Shown: positions 22,325-35,627 of the stretch, piece by piece
Numbering within the stretch: position 1 is the first letter of the stretch
Layout: the number at the start of each line of letters is the position of its first letter
Assembly: GCA_009869945.1 (NCBI GenBank)
Contig: WIXG01000278.1
Span: 42,755 to 106,754 of the forward strand
DNA from: Mesaphorura yosii
Taxonomy: Eukaryota > Arthropoda > Collembola > Poduromorpha > Tullbergiidae
DNA length: 64,000 nt
Reading direction: 5' to 3'
The notes under the pieces: model-generated
What the model was told of the DNA's origin: nothing
Database searches by the model: none
The model's input: the letters and a program-made list of their open reading frames with translations, nothing else
Position numbers and translations under genes: made by a program

Positions 22325-25025
22325 GGTTCGTATTTCGTAACATGTGACGTGATAATCAAAACATATGGGATGAACGATGAAGCAGTGTTGCTGGAACCCC
22401 GCCGAAGAAGGTCAACAGTGCTAAATTCTTGCCCCCGAACGTAATTTCTATTCTCACATGGTTATCGTCGACCTATGAACTCTTGACCTTTAAGTTATAT
22501 GCGTCTGCAAACAGAAGTAGCAGTAATTTAACTATATGCACGACTTTCAATTTCAATCGTCGGATTTCAACTTAAAAACATTTTATTCATTTCGTTTTAA
22601 TTATTATTCACCTTAATTACGAGTACGTAATTAGTTTAATTTCCTTCTGATCTTTTGTACTTACACCATAATGAATAATTCGGAGGTCTACTTCCCTAAC
22701 TTACACCAATGTTATTTCTAAAGTGCTGCTCGCTAAGTACACGAACCTGTCTTGTATAATTCTGTATAATTAAGACTGAAATTGCTAGATTAGTAATTCT
22801 TATAGAACATAATTCACGCGCGTGTGTAAATGAACCAATAATAAAACTTATTAATTTCATATTAAATCTTTTGGCCAAGCAAAATATAAGACCACGCATT
22901 TAAATAATTCGTTCTAAACTGTAAATCTGCACACAAAATACAATTGAGAAATAAATCTTGGCATGACAAGCCGTAAAATGAACTGAATTTCATCGAGTTT
23001 GGAGCATTTTGCGCCTCGTGTGTCTTAGCTCTTATGCGCCCCTTCCTGAATCAACTGTAAAGCTGAATACTTTGTATTATTTCTAGTAGCCTAATGTATT
23101 AAATCTAATTCTAAGCTAATTGTGAGTTGTATTTGTTACCGGTTGACCAAGCCGCAGCCGAGTTCACAATTCTTCTATTCTAGAAGCAGCAGTCGTGATT
23201 TTTAGCGAGCAGCTAAAGAATCAACTAGGCAAGCCATAATGCATTCTTACACTGTACACTGGAAATTCATCAATTTCAATGCACTGTGCATTAACACTGT
23301 CAACGTCAACGCGTTACAGAAGAAAAGAAATATCACAGTAAATTATACAATTTGTTTGTCTTTACTGGGAACGGGTGGAGAATGAAAACTAAGACAAGAC
23401 ATACGACACATACGATTTACAATTTACGTCTTTACACGAAATGTGCAACGTTCAGTACGTACAGTTAATCTACTCTATTAGAACCACAATTATTATTCCA
23501 ATCGACATGGCCTCCGTGGAGCGAGCGCGACGACAGTGACATGGAAATATTACTTGAGTTTCCGTCGTAGTCATGTCGTTCACTCAATCTTAACTTTTAG
23601 TATGAAGACACAATCATAAGAGCTACAAGCTTGTTTCCTATTTACTTCAGTCTAAGAACAACTGAACGAAGACGAACATCAGGAACAGCGTTTCCTACAG
23701 GGCAACAATGACAACGACAAAAGGTTAGGTATTTATCGCATAGGTACACTTTTGAAGGGAGGACGAGCAACAATAGCAAAATTATCCAACTATGATTATT
23801 GTACACGTTAGAGTTCAAACTAATTCTACGTGAAAGCATGTTACTCCTTTCTCGAATGGCAAATTGAAAATGGCTGGTAAATATTTGAGTGGAATTTTGT
23901 CCATTTAATTTATGGCTCGCTTCAAGTGTCTGGAGGGAAAATTAGAAATAGCAATTCGCAACCGCATGTGTCTGTCTTCAGGAAATCTTGGAATTTAAGC
24001 ATTTGGGAAACCTACTGTCTAATGCGCCAGCAAAAGGTGTCTGAGACTGATTGTTACCCTTAAGATCCAGCTTGACTTAGCCTCTTTAGTTAACAGCAGT
24101 ACATTTAATTGTCTTAACCAAATTCGTGCCTTGTCGTGCCCCAGCTAGGCTATTGTGAGAATTCTGAGAAGACAAAGGTCATAATTCATATGGTGTGCAA
24201 CTGTTCCAAAAGGTTGACATTTGATTCCCTTGTGGCATAGCATCAGCATAATAATTGAATCGTCGCAGTAAATGTCTTAATAAATTCATCGTACGAGGAG
24301 AGAGTTGAAAGGGTCCGCGTGGGAGTGGAAATTTATCCTAATTCTTAAGTTTCATTCACATTGTATAAAAGTGTGATGCATTGCACTTTTAATACATAAT
24401 CTATGAATATGAAATATGTCATTAATGAAAGAGTATAGTTTGGAGTAGAATTGCTCAAGTGTTTAGCTGATAAATCTTAAATATATTTTGCCTTTCTGTA
24501 CTTATCCAGAACGTTCTTTGTGTATTTGAAAGACTTCCCACGTTAACTGCAAATTCAACGTTCCCTGTTATTTAAGGTATTGTTAATTGCGAACCCGACC
24601 TACTCTCTAATGTCATTTCTTCAGTCACAATCAATTGATTTTGACTTCTTAGACTCCTAACACTACTAATCCTAGTACAGTGCTGATTCTTGCTTGTACT
24701 ACGGTACGCTACACTAACACGATTGATGACTGCGGCATACACAGTAACTTTCTAAGACACTCATCCAAACAAGTAAGACAACTAGTTTGTGTCGTGTGGT
24801 GTAACCTTAATATAATTAAGACTTAATTTAAAAATGAATCCGCACCATCCTTTATAAAGTTATGGCCATAATTAGAAGTATAAAATACCTTGAGTTAGGT
24901 AAGTCGCAAGTGCATGCTCGAGGCTGGCGATCGCTCTAATGGTAGTAGTTTGTAGAGTAGTAATACTAAGGTCTTCTGAAGATTTCAGCTCATCCGTCCG
25001 TAAAAATAGTTAAATCCTTAATTAG
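22325..25025. other. Convergent 3' regions, no coding signal
   Basis: AT-rich stretch between the ends of zinc-finger gene 2 (+) and the CSRNP gene (-). Possible poly(A) hexamers for the plus strand occur near 22841 and 22950. The region probably includes a long 3' UTR of the CSRNP mRNA; transcripts of such immediate-early-type regulators often carry AU-rich 3' UTRs, but this was not measured here. Confidence 0.45.
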
Positions 25026-28000
25026 CTACGCAGATACTGAATCCACAATTGATTTCTTGATTATTTCCCCGAAATTTTCTTCGTCGTCACCACTTTTCTT
25101 CTCTCCATTTCCGTTTGCGCTTTCGTCACCTTCTTTGGTCGTGGTTTTCCGTTGCTCGCCGTCTGGGTTGACCTCTTGCAGTTCTTGGAAACCGTTCTTC
25201 CTGACTCCATTCGGAATCGCATTCGTGGTTCCTTGAAGCATCTCTGAGAAGGGTTCAATTTTAGCGTAGGAAGTCACAGGATTGAGATCCACGTACGAAG
25301 TCGTGTTATCGTTGTTGATGGGATGATTTCCACTGTCATCCGTTTCTCCTTCTCCGACTAGAGACAGCCCATGATCATCACCATTGTGCTCCCTATCGCC
25401 AGAGTTCAAGGTTTCGGTGTCCATCGGAATTGGAGTGTTGTTTTCATGCACGATCGAAGACATGGTCGTCGCAACAAGGTTAATTTGATCAGTGCTCATT
25501 GCCTGGACCGGAATCGGTGTATGCTGCTGGTGATGTGACGGTGGAAGCAACCCATTTGCGTACACACACGATGGCGGCGGAGTGGTCACCGACGACAGGC
25601 TGTAGCCGTTGGTGTACTCGTGAGCCTTCGAATACATAGGCTGTGGTTGTGACGCTCGGATATTATTGTACTGATGATGCATGGAGGAGTTCTGATTAGC
25701 TGGGTACGAGACGTGGTTGGAAGTGTCTGCAGTGGTTGAGTACACTGAATGGTGATTTACGGGATGGTGCTGATACATGTGTTGCAAGTGATTCACACCG
25801 CCCGCATGACTATGGCCATGGCTGGGAGGAATCATGTGCTGGTGATGATAAGCCACGGCGTTTTGCTGGTGAAGGCTGACAGCTGCGGTGTGATTATAGT
25901 ACGAAGTTGCGTTGGTGTACACATTGTCCACACCCATTGATGGGCTGGTGTTTGCAACATGATGGCCGTTTGCATTTCCATTTTGACTTGGGTATTCCAT
26001 TCCCGCCATCGCCATTCCGTGAACGGCAGGACGATGGCCAGTGAGTCCCGACGACGTGACGGTGGGAGAAGAGAAACTATTGTCTGTGCTCTCAGTTGTG
26101 AAATCTTGACTTGTTTCTGAGTACGAGTCGTCCCGGAATGAGGAGTAAAGATCAAGTGAATTGACTCGAGTCGGAGGAGAATGAAACACGACCTGAGAAC
26201 CGGGTCCAGGCATTGCTCCAGTTTGCTGTTCGCCATTCACATCAGTACGTGACGAGTCGTAGTGATTTGCATAGCTTCCAGACGCAGCACAGGAATCAAC
26301 TTCCATACCAGTGCCGAACGGAACATTCGTCAGGTGACCGTTACTGTTGTACTTGTAATGCTGCTGAGAGTTTGCTCCATTCATCATTGAAGCAGATGTC
26401 ACAGGAGAGTCGTGCTTGAAATACGGACGCTGCATTGGCTGTAACGGTGAAATCTGATCAATTGAGGTGGCAGAATGAGGCCATTGTTGCTGAACAGGTT
26501 GTTGGTGCAGTGGCCCAAGTGGCTTGAGTTGATGTTGAGAAATACCGTAAAGACTGTTCATTGTACTGAGAGCACCTAAATTATTCATGGCTCCAAGTTG
26601 CAGAGCTGAGCTTGATCGTTGAGCGGTCGATGGCAGCATCAAAGGGTTGTTTGCGTTAAGATTCCCATTCTGAAATGGAGAAATTTGATCAGCACATGAC
26701 CGCATATTATTAAAAAAATTGTCACATTTACCTGTTCACTTTGCTTCTTCTCCAGCTCGATGCGCATTAAGGTATGAATGAAATGTGTTCGCACCCGAAT
26801 CGGATTGAATTCCACCCTCCCATTCTGATTGGCACAATTATCTCGAGTGCAGCCACATGGAAAACTTAGTCTATCCACCTGCAAAGCAAGATGAAATTTA
26901 AGTTAGGGATGAAAGGCCATGGGTTTGGGGAAAGCTGAGACAGCGTCCCACGACAGGAGTTCGGAGTTCTGGGTCAATAAAAAGTTACTCACTTGACATT
27001 TGATTCCTGCCTGAGCACACGTACATGTCTCATGATCACAGAACGTCTTGCAAGAGCACCCACAGAATTCTCTTGATGTGCGAATGTCACGGCAGTTGTC
27101 CTTCTCAGCGGAATCAATTCTCCTAACTCCGGACTCTCTTAGTAGAAGCCGACGCTGTCTCGTGGGGACAGGTTGGAGAAAGTAGTAATTGTCGAGCTCA
27201 TTGTCGAGATCCGAATCACTCTCTTCTTCATCGTCGTGACTGTCGTCAGAGTCATCGCTTGAGTTTGCAGAGTTGGACGCGCCCGGCGCAGGTGTCTCAT
27301 CGTCGCCTGCCTGTGAGTCTTCCGATTGCTGCGGCGGGATTCCTGTTGCGCCTCCGGTGGCATTCGAACTCGACGACGGTGGTGAAGCAGCAGCCGGGCT
27401 CTGCACTTGGTGAGCCTGAAGTTGTTGCTGTTGCTGCTGCCTGATCTTAATTAGCATTTGTTTATGGATCCGTCTTTGTTCCGCTGCGTGTTCCTGGAGC
27501 GTGAATTTTTTCTCATGGCTGTGTTGAAGTGCCATTCCCAATGTTGAGCCACCCTGTTGGATAGTGAAACACAATATTGTACATGCATGATAAAGTAGCC
27601 ACGCCGCGACGGTGCACATGTTATACAAATATATATAAAAAGAATAAATCGATTTTCTCCTCAGTAAAATTACATGAATTTTTTCTTGTTCAAGTGTAAG
27701 CTTTCTCTTTCGCCGTACCGTTTCTTCACAGGAAGAAAAAGTTTTCAGGCAGCATGAATCTGTTTGGTGGTGTGTTTCTCTTTTTCCTGATCCATCACCA
27801 CGCAATTCTTCCGAACCTTATTACCTATGCAGCCGGAGCAGTGAGGAGAGATTCTCTCCAAAACTAAAAATGAGGCAAAAGACAAGCTAAGCTACTGAGC
27901 ACGGCTAGCACGAGTTGAGGGCACAGTCAATCTACGCCCAAGCCATGCCTTGTCATAGTCATCTGCTTGCCGCGTGCTTATACTCTCGTGAGCATAATAT

Positions 28001-31000
28001 ACAAATGTGTAATAATAATGTACACGGTTCGGGTTCAGAATATATTAATGTATGCAAAAGCAAAACTTGTGCCTTGTGCCACAGTCTTCCGTGCCTTTGC
28101 CTTGACTGAGCGTGAGATACTCGCCTAGTCTTGGTTCCTGTTCAGACCGTCGAGAGTTGAAGTTGAAATCGCGCACCATGCTTTACTTTCTCCTGCGCCC
28201 TGCCTTGCTTTCACTTTTTAAATATTTCTAACATCATCGTCGTCATCGCCATCGCATCGAAGTCCCGAGTAGAATAGAATAGAAACAGGACTCCCGCTCT
28301 GTTGTGCGAGCAGCCAGCTTCCACCGTAACGTAGCGTGGACGCAGATTACTTTCTCTTTGTGCACCAAACTTTGTATGCCCGCGTGCCGTGTGCCCTGCT
28401 TGTGATGACAGCTACCTGAGCGAACGCGCTGGCGCTCGTTTCTCTTTCGTCGCTGTTCTGTACTAATACGAATAATAACTAAATTCAATCTATTCAAAAG
28501 CACAGAAAACGAAGCAAAGCACCGAAGCACCCGAGAATGGGGCAGACGGCTGATGTGGACAGGATTTTACAGCTTTGTCTTCACGTCTACCATCTAAGCC
28601 CAAGCTTTCCAACCCAGACTGCACAGCGACTGCGTTAATAAATATGACGGTGACATGTTTAATACGATCATAAATGCCGAGTTAATATCAGAAATAGATT
28701 TAGGAGCCACTTTCTCACTTCACAGTTTACATGTGGGACAAGAATTCCCCCGTGTGTTTTAATAAAATCTGATTAAATTGGAGCTCTCGTAATTAAATCA
28801 GTAAAGCGAGCAGTGACCAGGCTACTTTCCAAGCTGCCTGCATTGTACAATGAGGCCTTTCGAATTCTGCCAACTGCAGCGAGAATGAAACGAAACTAGC
28901 AATTTTATCGTTGCTGGCACATAATCCCTGTCACCACATGCCATATCACGGCCTCGGCCTGCTTTGCTCTGCTCTTGTCATGCACAATATTGATCAAGGA
29001 GTGGATTGTATGCACTTAATTTTTCTCCTGCCGCTGCCGCATTCGCAAGTATTATTACACGTATTTTATTGGGTTACACAAAGCAAGTAGTCCAGAAGCA
29101 CCACAAAACACTTCCCCGTTGATTTCTATATTCTATTATTTATTCTCACACACCCACCACCGTGCAGCAGGCGTGCATTCGCCAATCGCCCATGCAGTGC
29201 TCGTGCTACCAGTGCATTGTAGCTATAAACCTTTATGAAAACTAAATAAGCGGCTCGGCCACGAGAACAAGAAGTGAAAGTATGAATTAGAAAGAAAGTG
29301 TTTTCCACATGTTTCATTGGCATGCCTCTAACAAAATGCAAGCTCTAGCAAACAGGACACCAAGGAGCAATCCATAATTTAGTCGATTCCGAGAAATAAG
29401 GAAAGATTTCGATGTGTTTGCTTACCTGCGAAGGAACACACGTAAATCCTTGAGCTCGTTGGAAGTAAAAGACAGTGACACCATCAAAAGTAATCGACCG
29501 CTTCTTCTTTGGTGGAGATGACGAGTCCGAGTCTTCGTCATCGCCGCCAACTTCATTACTCTCGCTCTCATCGTCGATGGGCCGCCGTTTGAGCGCACTT
29601 CGCCTGGGCTGCAGGCTCAAGTCGGGTAAATGTGGAGGACACAACGTCGAAGACGGTGCGTTTGAGTCGGTAGCAAAAACAGAGGCAGAGGCGGATGAGG
29701 GCCCGTCGGGAGTTGACACTTCCGCGCCTTCATTGTTATGGGTTGCGGAGGCCGTGGCAATTTCATTGTCGTTGCGAGACTTGTCGACGACTACTTCACT
29801 GCTGCCGCTTTGAATAGCACCATTAGGAATAGTCTCATCAAAATTATTGACAACAACCTTGTTAATATCATTCTCTTGCGGTTCAAATCCAATATCCATT
29901 ACGTCTTTCTGAAGCTGTTGCGAAGGAGGAGCAGTGGTGCCCACGTGTTCTTTGTCATTATTGAGATTAGTATTGTTCGGTAGCGTGGAGCCAGTTCCGG
30001 TTACAGTTGCATTGAGCAAGTTATTAATTGCTCCTGCTACTGCTTCTTTAGCTTGTGATGAATCTGCTTCTGCGACTTTTGTGGCGACCGTCTCCGCTTC
30101 ATTATTAGTGAAAATCTCGTTCTGTTGTGGCAACATTGCAGCGATGGTATTTGTGTTAATAATAGGATTAGGACCACTTCGAATGTGATTATTAATCTGC
30201 TCAGTTACAGGGTCGTGCACTGATGAAGAAGTGGATGCAGAAGCAGACGATGTAGTCAGAGTGCAGGAGGATTGAGTTTCCTCATTTACAGGAAGGACTT
30301 CCGCTGCTGTTGCAGTGAGTGAACTGCGAGCCAGGTCGCCTTCCTCTCTCCGTAACGCCGCGCTTCCTTGCTGTTCTCCCTCGTCCTGATGCAAAGGAGC
30401 CTCGATGTTCTCGAAAGACGAATCTGATGCTTGGAATGAACTCTGGTGTTCCTTCTTCTGCATTGCTCGAACCTGATGAGTTTCAGTATCCCAAGTGGCA
30501 CAATTTTCGATGCCGTGACATTCAGATAAGCTTGAGTCTGTGACTGAATTAAAGCCAGAACAATCGAGTGCGGAAGGCGTGATACAATTTGGCATTATGC
30601 TACAGGATTCACTTTGTCCGTTGGGCACTCCGAGAGTGCCATCGTTAAGTACACTGGAAATTTCTTCAAGTTTGGCTGGAACTTTGGACTCGGAAGATTG
30701 GACACGATTTGCAAGTAGAACGCTGTGGACTGTTACCGAAGGATTCAGATTAGTATCGTTAGCTGGTACGGAAGTTTCCTGTCGAGCAGTACTCCTATCT
30801 GTCAACAAGTTAGCTTCTGCCAAATTCAGAATTTGTTCACAACTATTTTGTGCAGGCTTCTCTGTTGGTATATCATCGTCCACCTCCATATCATCATTTG
30901 ATTGAATCTCGGACGCTGCAGTAACTGAAGACGAGACTTTTGACAAGTCCTCCTAAAACAAGTAGTTTTAGTTGCAGATTTTGAACATAGCAATCAGAAT

Positions 31001-31509
31001 CATAATCACAATGCTCTAAAGGTACGTTCAGCCCTTACCTGTGTAGGAGGGATGGCTCCTTCGTCTTGTTGAAAGCTCAATTTTGCATGAACCGGTTCGC
31101 CATTCATATTTCCATTTCCAGTGGAGTTCGTCAACACGCTTTCACCTGCAGCAAGTTCATACGTCGCCACTTCAACACCAGTGCCGTCTTCCTCCCCTGT
31201 CATTTCATGCTCATCCGTGTCCTTATTCGTACTCGGTATATTGTTTGAAAAATTATTGACTGTTGTTGAAAATGTTTCACATGTGCTCATCTTGTTAGGA
31301 TGGATTTCTGAGTTATTTTGGGGTTGTGGTATACTGTCGGCAGAGGATTCCGCTTCGCCATGTGAATGTCTATTTTTTGCTGGCTCCACAACTGGCAGTT
31401 TCGGTTGGACTTGCTCTCTCGTGGCCGTGATCTCACAAACACTTGTACTTGAACTGCTGCTCAGAGCGCTGGCAGCCGCAGCACTCTGGTCTGATATCGG
31501 CTCACTCAT
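25026..31509 (-). CDS. Axud1: Cysteine/serine-rich nuclear protein (CSRNP/AXUD1 family)
   Basis: Five exons on the minus strand: 31039-31509, 29426-30952, 26993-27553, 26732-26878 and 25026-26669, all phase 0, giving 1449 residues. CSRNP proteins are nuclear transcriptional regulators; the fly member Axud1 is linked to JNK-dependent cell death and the vertebrate AXUD1 was found as axin-induced. Conserved core: [16 protein letters not shown] at about residue 639, [12 protein letters not shown] at 667, [19 protein letters not shown] in exon 3, the Cys-rich block [16 protein letters not shown] at about 830, and [10 protein letters not shown] followed by [18 protein letters not shown] in exon 4. 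The flanks are inflated: exons 1-2 (about 640 residues) are Ser/Thr/Asn/Glu-rich and exon 5 (547 residues) is His/Asn/Gln/Ser-rich. Human paralogues have about 590 residues. Exon 3 has a glutamine run and an acidic serine stretch. A two-codon upstream ORF overlaps the start codon. Confidence 0.93.
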
Positions 31510-31514
31510 TTCAT
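31506..31514 (-). promoter_or_regulatory. Minimal uORF overlapping the CSRNP start
   Basis: On the minus strand the sequence ATGAAATGA precedes the coding sequence. The first ATG opens a two-codon frame (Met-Lys-stop) whose TGA shares two bases with the main ATG at 31507-31509. Scanning ribosomes meet the upstream ATG first, so termination-reinitiation or leaky scanning would set the output. Whether this part is in the mature 5' UTR is inferred from the absence of a nearby acceptor. Confidence 0.45.
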
Positions 31515-34306
31515 TTCAGATCCCTTCTCTTCGCACTGCTCACTCTTTCTTCGTGGAGTGTGGTAGGATTAGGTATGTCTCTATAATGTTAATATATGAA
31601 AGCCGTATTTACTAATAATTCTTACGCAGTCTTTCTACGATCTGAATCCTATGTCATTTTCATTTTCTAAATGCATGTGGTGGTGGTTGCAGTACCTTTA
31701 TAGCTAAGCTCACTTCTCTTTGGTCGCTCTTCATGGGTAAAGTGGAAAAAACAATCTCGTGTTCACTTCTACAAGAGAAAGACGACGTTTATGCTGATGA
31801 GCTGTGCAGTCACAGTCGCGAACCCTAAAAACAGCTTCCGAAAGTTTTCTCTTCCTCTCAGAGTTCGAGTTTGGCGTGCGAGTGTGGCCCTTAAATGTAG
31901 TCTTCTGTTTACGGCAGGGAGAAAGTGTTCGGAACGAAGCAGGAAAGCAAAACAGAATGGTCCAGATCAGGATGACGATGAGATGAGGCTTGTTGAATAA
32001 CGCGGGACGACAACGACGTGTGTGCGTATTGATTCACTATCGATCAGATGAGCGTTCGTCCTCAGCAGTCAGTCATAAGTACCACAGCGGTCCCAAATGA
32101 GTGACCAAAGTCCCGGGTGTCTCTTCTTCACAGTAAATCAGCAACATTTACCAATGAGTCTCCCTAGCCTGTGTGAAATACAAAGAGAAAAAGAAACATG
32201 TAATAAATGTATGGCATGATAAATTCAATCATCGTTTTCTACTGCATCAGTTATAATACAAAACACATTAACCAAACTTATGACTACTGTGACTGGCTTC
32301 CCCCTCTTCAAATATTACCCGGAATTCACTTGTTCATTGCTCACTCGTTCGACGACAGACCCGAAGCCCGAAACCGGCCCGGGGCCTTTTCTTTTTGCAT
32401 TCCCACACTGAACCAAATCATTACTAATCTCTGACTCCGGGCCCGAATCAAATCTAGTGCTTGGTGCTTGTGCGTTTGAACTTTGAACAGCTCGACCCGA
32501 CTCGCTCATTCATGCATGTACTTTAGTTCATTAGGTATTTGACTTGACTCGAAACCTGGCTTCGAATGCTTGAAATGCCTTAGCATACAATCCAGTTATC
32601 CACTATTTGAATTCAGTGTAAATATTTAAAGTGTGTCCTCAGTAAATACACTTTACAATATTAAGACAAGAAAGATGATCTTATTAATCGGATCAGTTGA
32701 ACCGTGCTTACGAGCTCGCTCTCCAGCGGCATGCAATTTATTTTAGCTGGTTATCGCAATTAAAGTCAAAACCAAGCCAAGCCAATGAATATGTTAATTT
32801 GCTCGTGGTGCGAAAAATCTGTATTTCACCTAAAGTCAATTCATCTCCGAGCTGCCTCTCTCACGAGACAGTGGAACAGCATTCAAGCCAAAGTGTGAAC
32901 TCAAGTAGTCTATTTATATAAAACGGAATTCTTCATTCATGTACTCATATGACTTTGATTTGGAACTTCGTCCTGTAAACAGGCCTGGTCTGGCCTGATT
33001 TTTCTTCGTTTTCATTCATTCCTCATTCATTTGCGCGCAGCATAACCTTGTAGAAGCTTAACTAGACCTGTTTCTGTTGGCGAATCTGCAATGCAGACGG
33101 CAGACAGCAAGACGTTCGTTCTTTTCGAGTTGGCCATCTTAACAAGAAGAAATAATGCACTTAAAATGGAAGTAACCTTGAATGACGAGTGAGAATAGGA
33201 AACTTGTGCCTCGTGTAACATTCAAACTCTTGGCACGTATGCTCAAATTAACCTCAACCTCGACTACTTGATTGGTCAAATTCCAGTGAGTTGTTTGGTA
33301 CTTGGCGAATGGTCTATTTTCCAATTTTCCTTGTAATGGGTTTTCTGCTATCAGGCTAATGATGACGATTACATGATAATTAGCTGACTGACAGGGTTAA
33401 TCACACGACGATGTAGGCAATGGTGCAATTCCGTAAGCAGTAAGCGGATGTCATCATCACTGTGCCTAACATGCAATGGGCACATGTGCTTTCAGCTTTC
33501 CTTCCATTCCAGTAATCCTAAGGCAAGGTCCAAACACGTCGCAAGTCACGTTCGTTCGTAAACTTTAAATTCAGGCCCAGACAATGTGACCAATTGACTG
33601 TCAACTATGTCGACTCAATTGTCTACACTTCCCAATACAACTACATGAAGTGAGGCTTGCACACAAGCAAAGCAGCCTGTGAGCCTGTGCGAATTTAGTC
33701 CTTAAGCAGTTAGCAGTATTGAATTACAGGCAGAATTAGAATTCCTTAGTGTGACTCATGTTTGTTCCACCCCATTCTCCAAGTCCACATTTAGGTAGTG
33801 TCGAGTAAACTCCGACAACAAAGGCGCGCATGAGCAATTCAACTTCAGTCAATTTCTAGTTAAGCCGATGCTATGATTCATGCCAAAGTCTTTCACTGCA
33901 CTGCTGCAGACGCTGACTGTAAATTGAGCAATTATTTTCGGTATCAATTTACAACCACAGCACAGCGTCGTCAATGTGTCAGTGTCGGGAAGGCGAAGGA
34001 AAAGAAGTCACAGCCACATAATGCAATGCAAACTTAAGTTAAGTTTTGTCATGACTGAGTCAGCACTCGTCTAATCGCTGATAAGGCACGACTATCCGTA
34101 AGTAAATTAGCTTACGCGCTGATCAACCGCAGTCTAACTGTAAATTAGGTGGCTCTGGCTCCAACCCCACCAACCACGTCCACGAACCACGCCGTGCACA
34201 TGCCACACAGTATTAATAGGATGCTCACACTTTTCTCAAAATTCCTCTTCTTTTTAAAAGACCGGACCACATCATAACATCAAAATCATCTCATCGGTGT
34301 ATCGTG

Positions 34307-34324
34307 TCATCATCATCATCATCA
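34307..34324. repeat. (TCA)6 microsatellite
   Basis: Six perfect TCA units. Read as codons it would give a serine or histidine run, but no supported frame contains it. Confidence 0.8.
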
Positions 34325-35612
34325 CGACTATGGCTATGGTGAAGCTATGGTCGGATCGAAGTGAAACTTTTAAAACAATTTCAACGCGTTTATGCACCAA
34401 CTTCTCGAATTCTCGAAGTTGCATCGCATCTTGACTCGATTACTCGTTGTTTTGTGAGTATACAGTTTTCAGGACAAGTTAAGACTAAGACCCATCAACA
34501 AACATCACAGGCGCTTGTACAATACACGAATTACATTGTATAGAAACTTCTTCCTTACACTGACTTCTCTCTGCGCTGCTCGCATGCACTGCGCTTAATC
34601 TCAATTGTATTTTTTTCATGTACAGTTCTCCATGCCGTACGCGTACACGAAACTCTGCCAATGACCTTGCCTTGTACTTCTCATTTCTTGATTCTCATCA
34701 TCATCACATTCACATCCTCTTCAAGTCCTTTTTCATTCTTTTCTACAGTAGATATAATTTCAACTCTTTTTCTCGTGTCTCGTCCGTCCATCGCCGTAAT
34801 ATTATCGCTTTAGGGTAACCCATTCTTAGCATTAATCCGGCATCACAATCACCACCATGGCTGGCAGTGGTCGGGTATGGTCAGCTCCACTTCGTCTTGA
34901 GTTATGTGAGACAAACTCACTAAAAGACACATTAAGCAGTGCTATAAATGCCTGTGGTGGCACCGGGGCCATCGTAAATATCGGATAATCAGATTCTCAT
35001 CTCACACATGATCTTGCCGCTTGTAGAATACGAGCACTGAACATTCTGTACATTTTCCATATTAAACTATTATTGGTAATAGCGATAGAAATAATAAAAT
35101 AAACGTCAGCAGTCCCGTAAACGTCAGTTCATGCTCGGTGCTTAATATGAATAGCAATTGTCGGCTTGCTGGCTTGACGCCTGGCACAAAGTGTAACTAA
35201 TCGGCACAAGAATGCGTAATGGTAATAGCTGCCTGCCTGCCGCCTAACCTTCGTCCCCAGTTTAAACTAATAACAAGAATGTTAATCATAATAATCATAA
35301 TTTTAACACGTATGTAACATATCCTTTGCCACTTGCCATTGTCATGCGCCATCGCCATCGTCATACCCTTATTTAAATATCGACACTCAAGACGACAGAA
35401 TGCGCGCACGCGTAATTGCTTTACGTATCGCGGACTGTGACGATGAGCAGCACGAATTTCTATCTTTGGTGTCTTACTTTTGTGCTTTTAATACGTGCTA
35501 GCATCGGACAGTCTTTTATCCGTACTATCTTTATACTTTATGCATTAACCCAATTAGATTAGTGTCTGAGACAAATTATTCTGTAAAAGATTCATTTGTG
35601 TGTAAACAAGCA

Positions 35613-35627
35613 GTCGAGTCGAGTCGA
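35613..35627. repeat. (GTCGA)3 short tandem repeat
   Basis: Three GTCGA units. A related TCGAGTCGAG tract occurs at 52407-52422. Confidence 0.7.
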
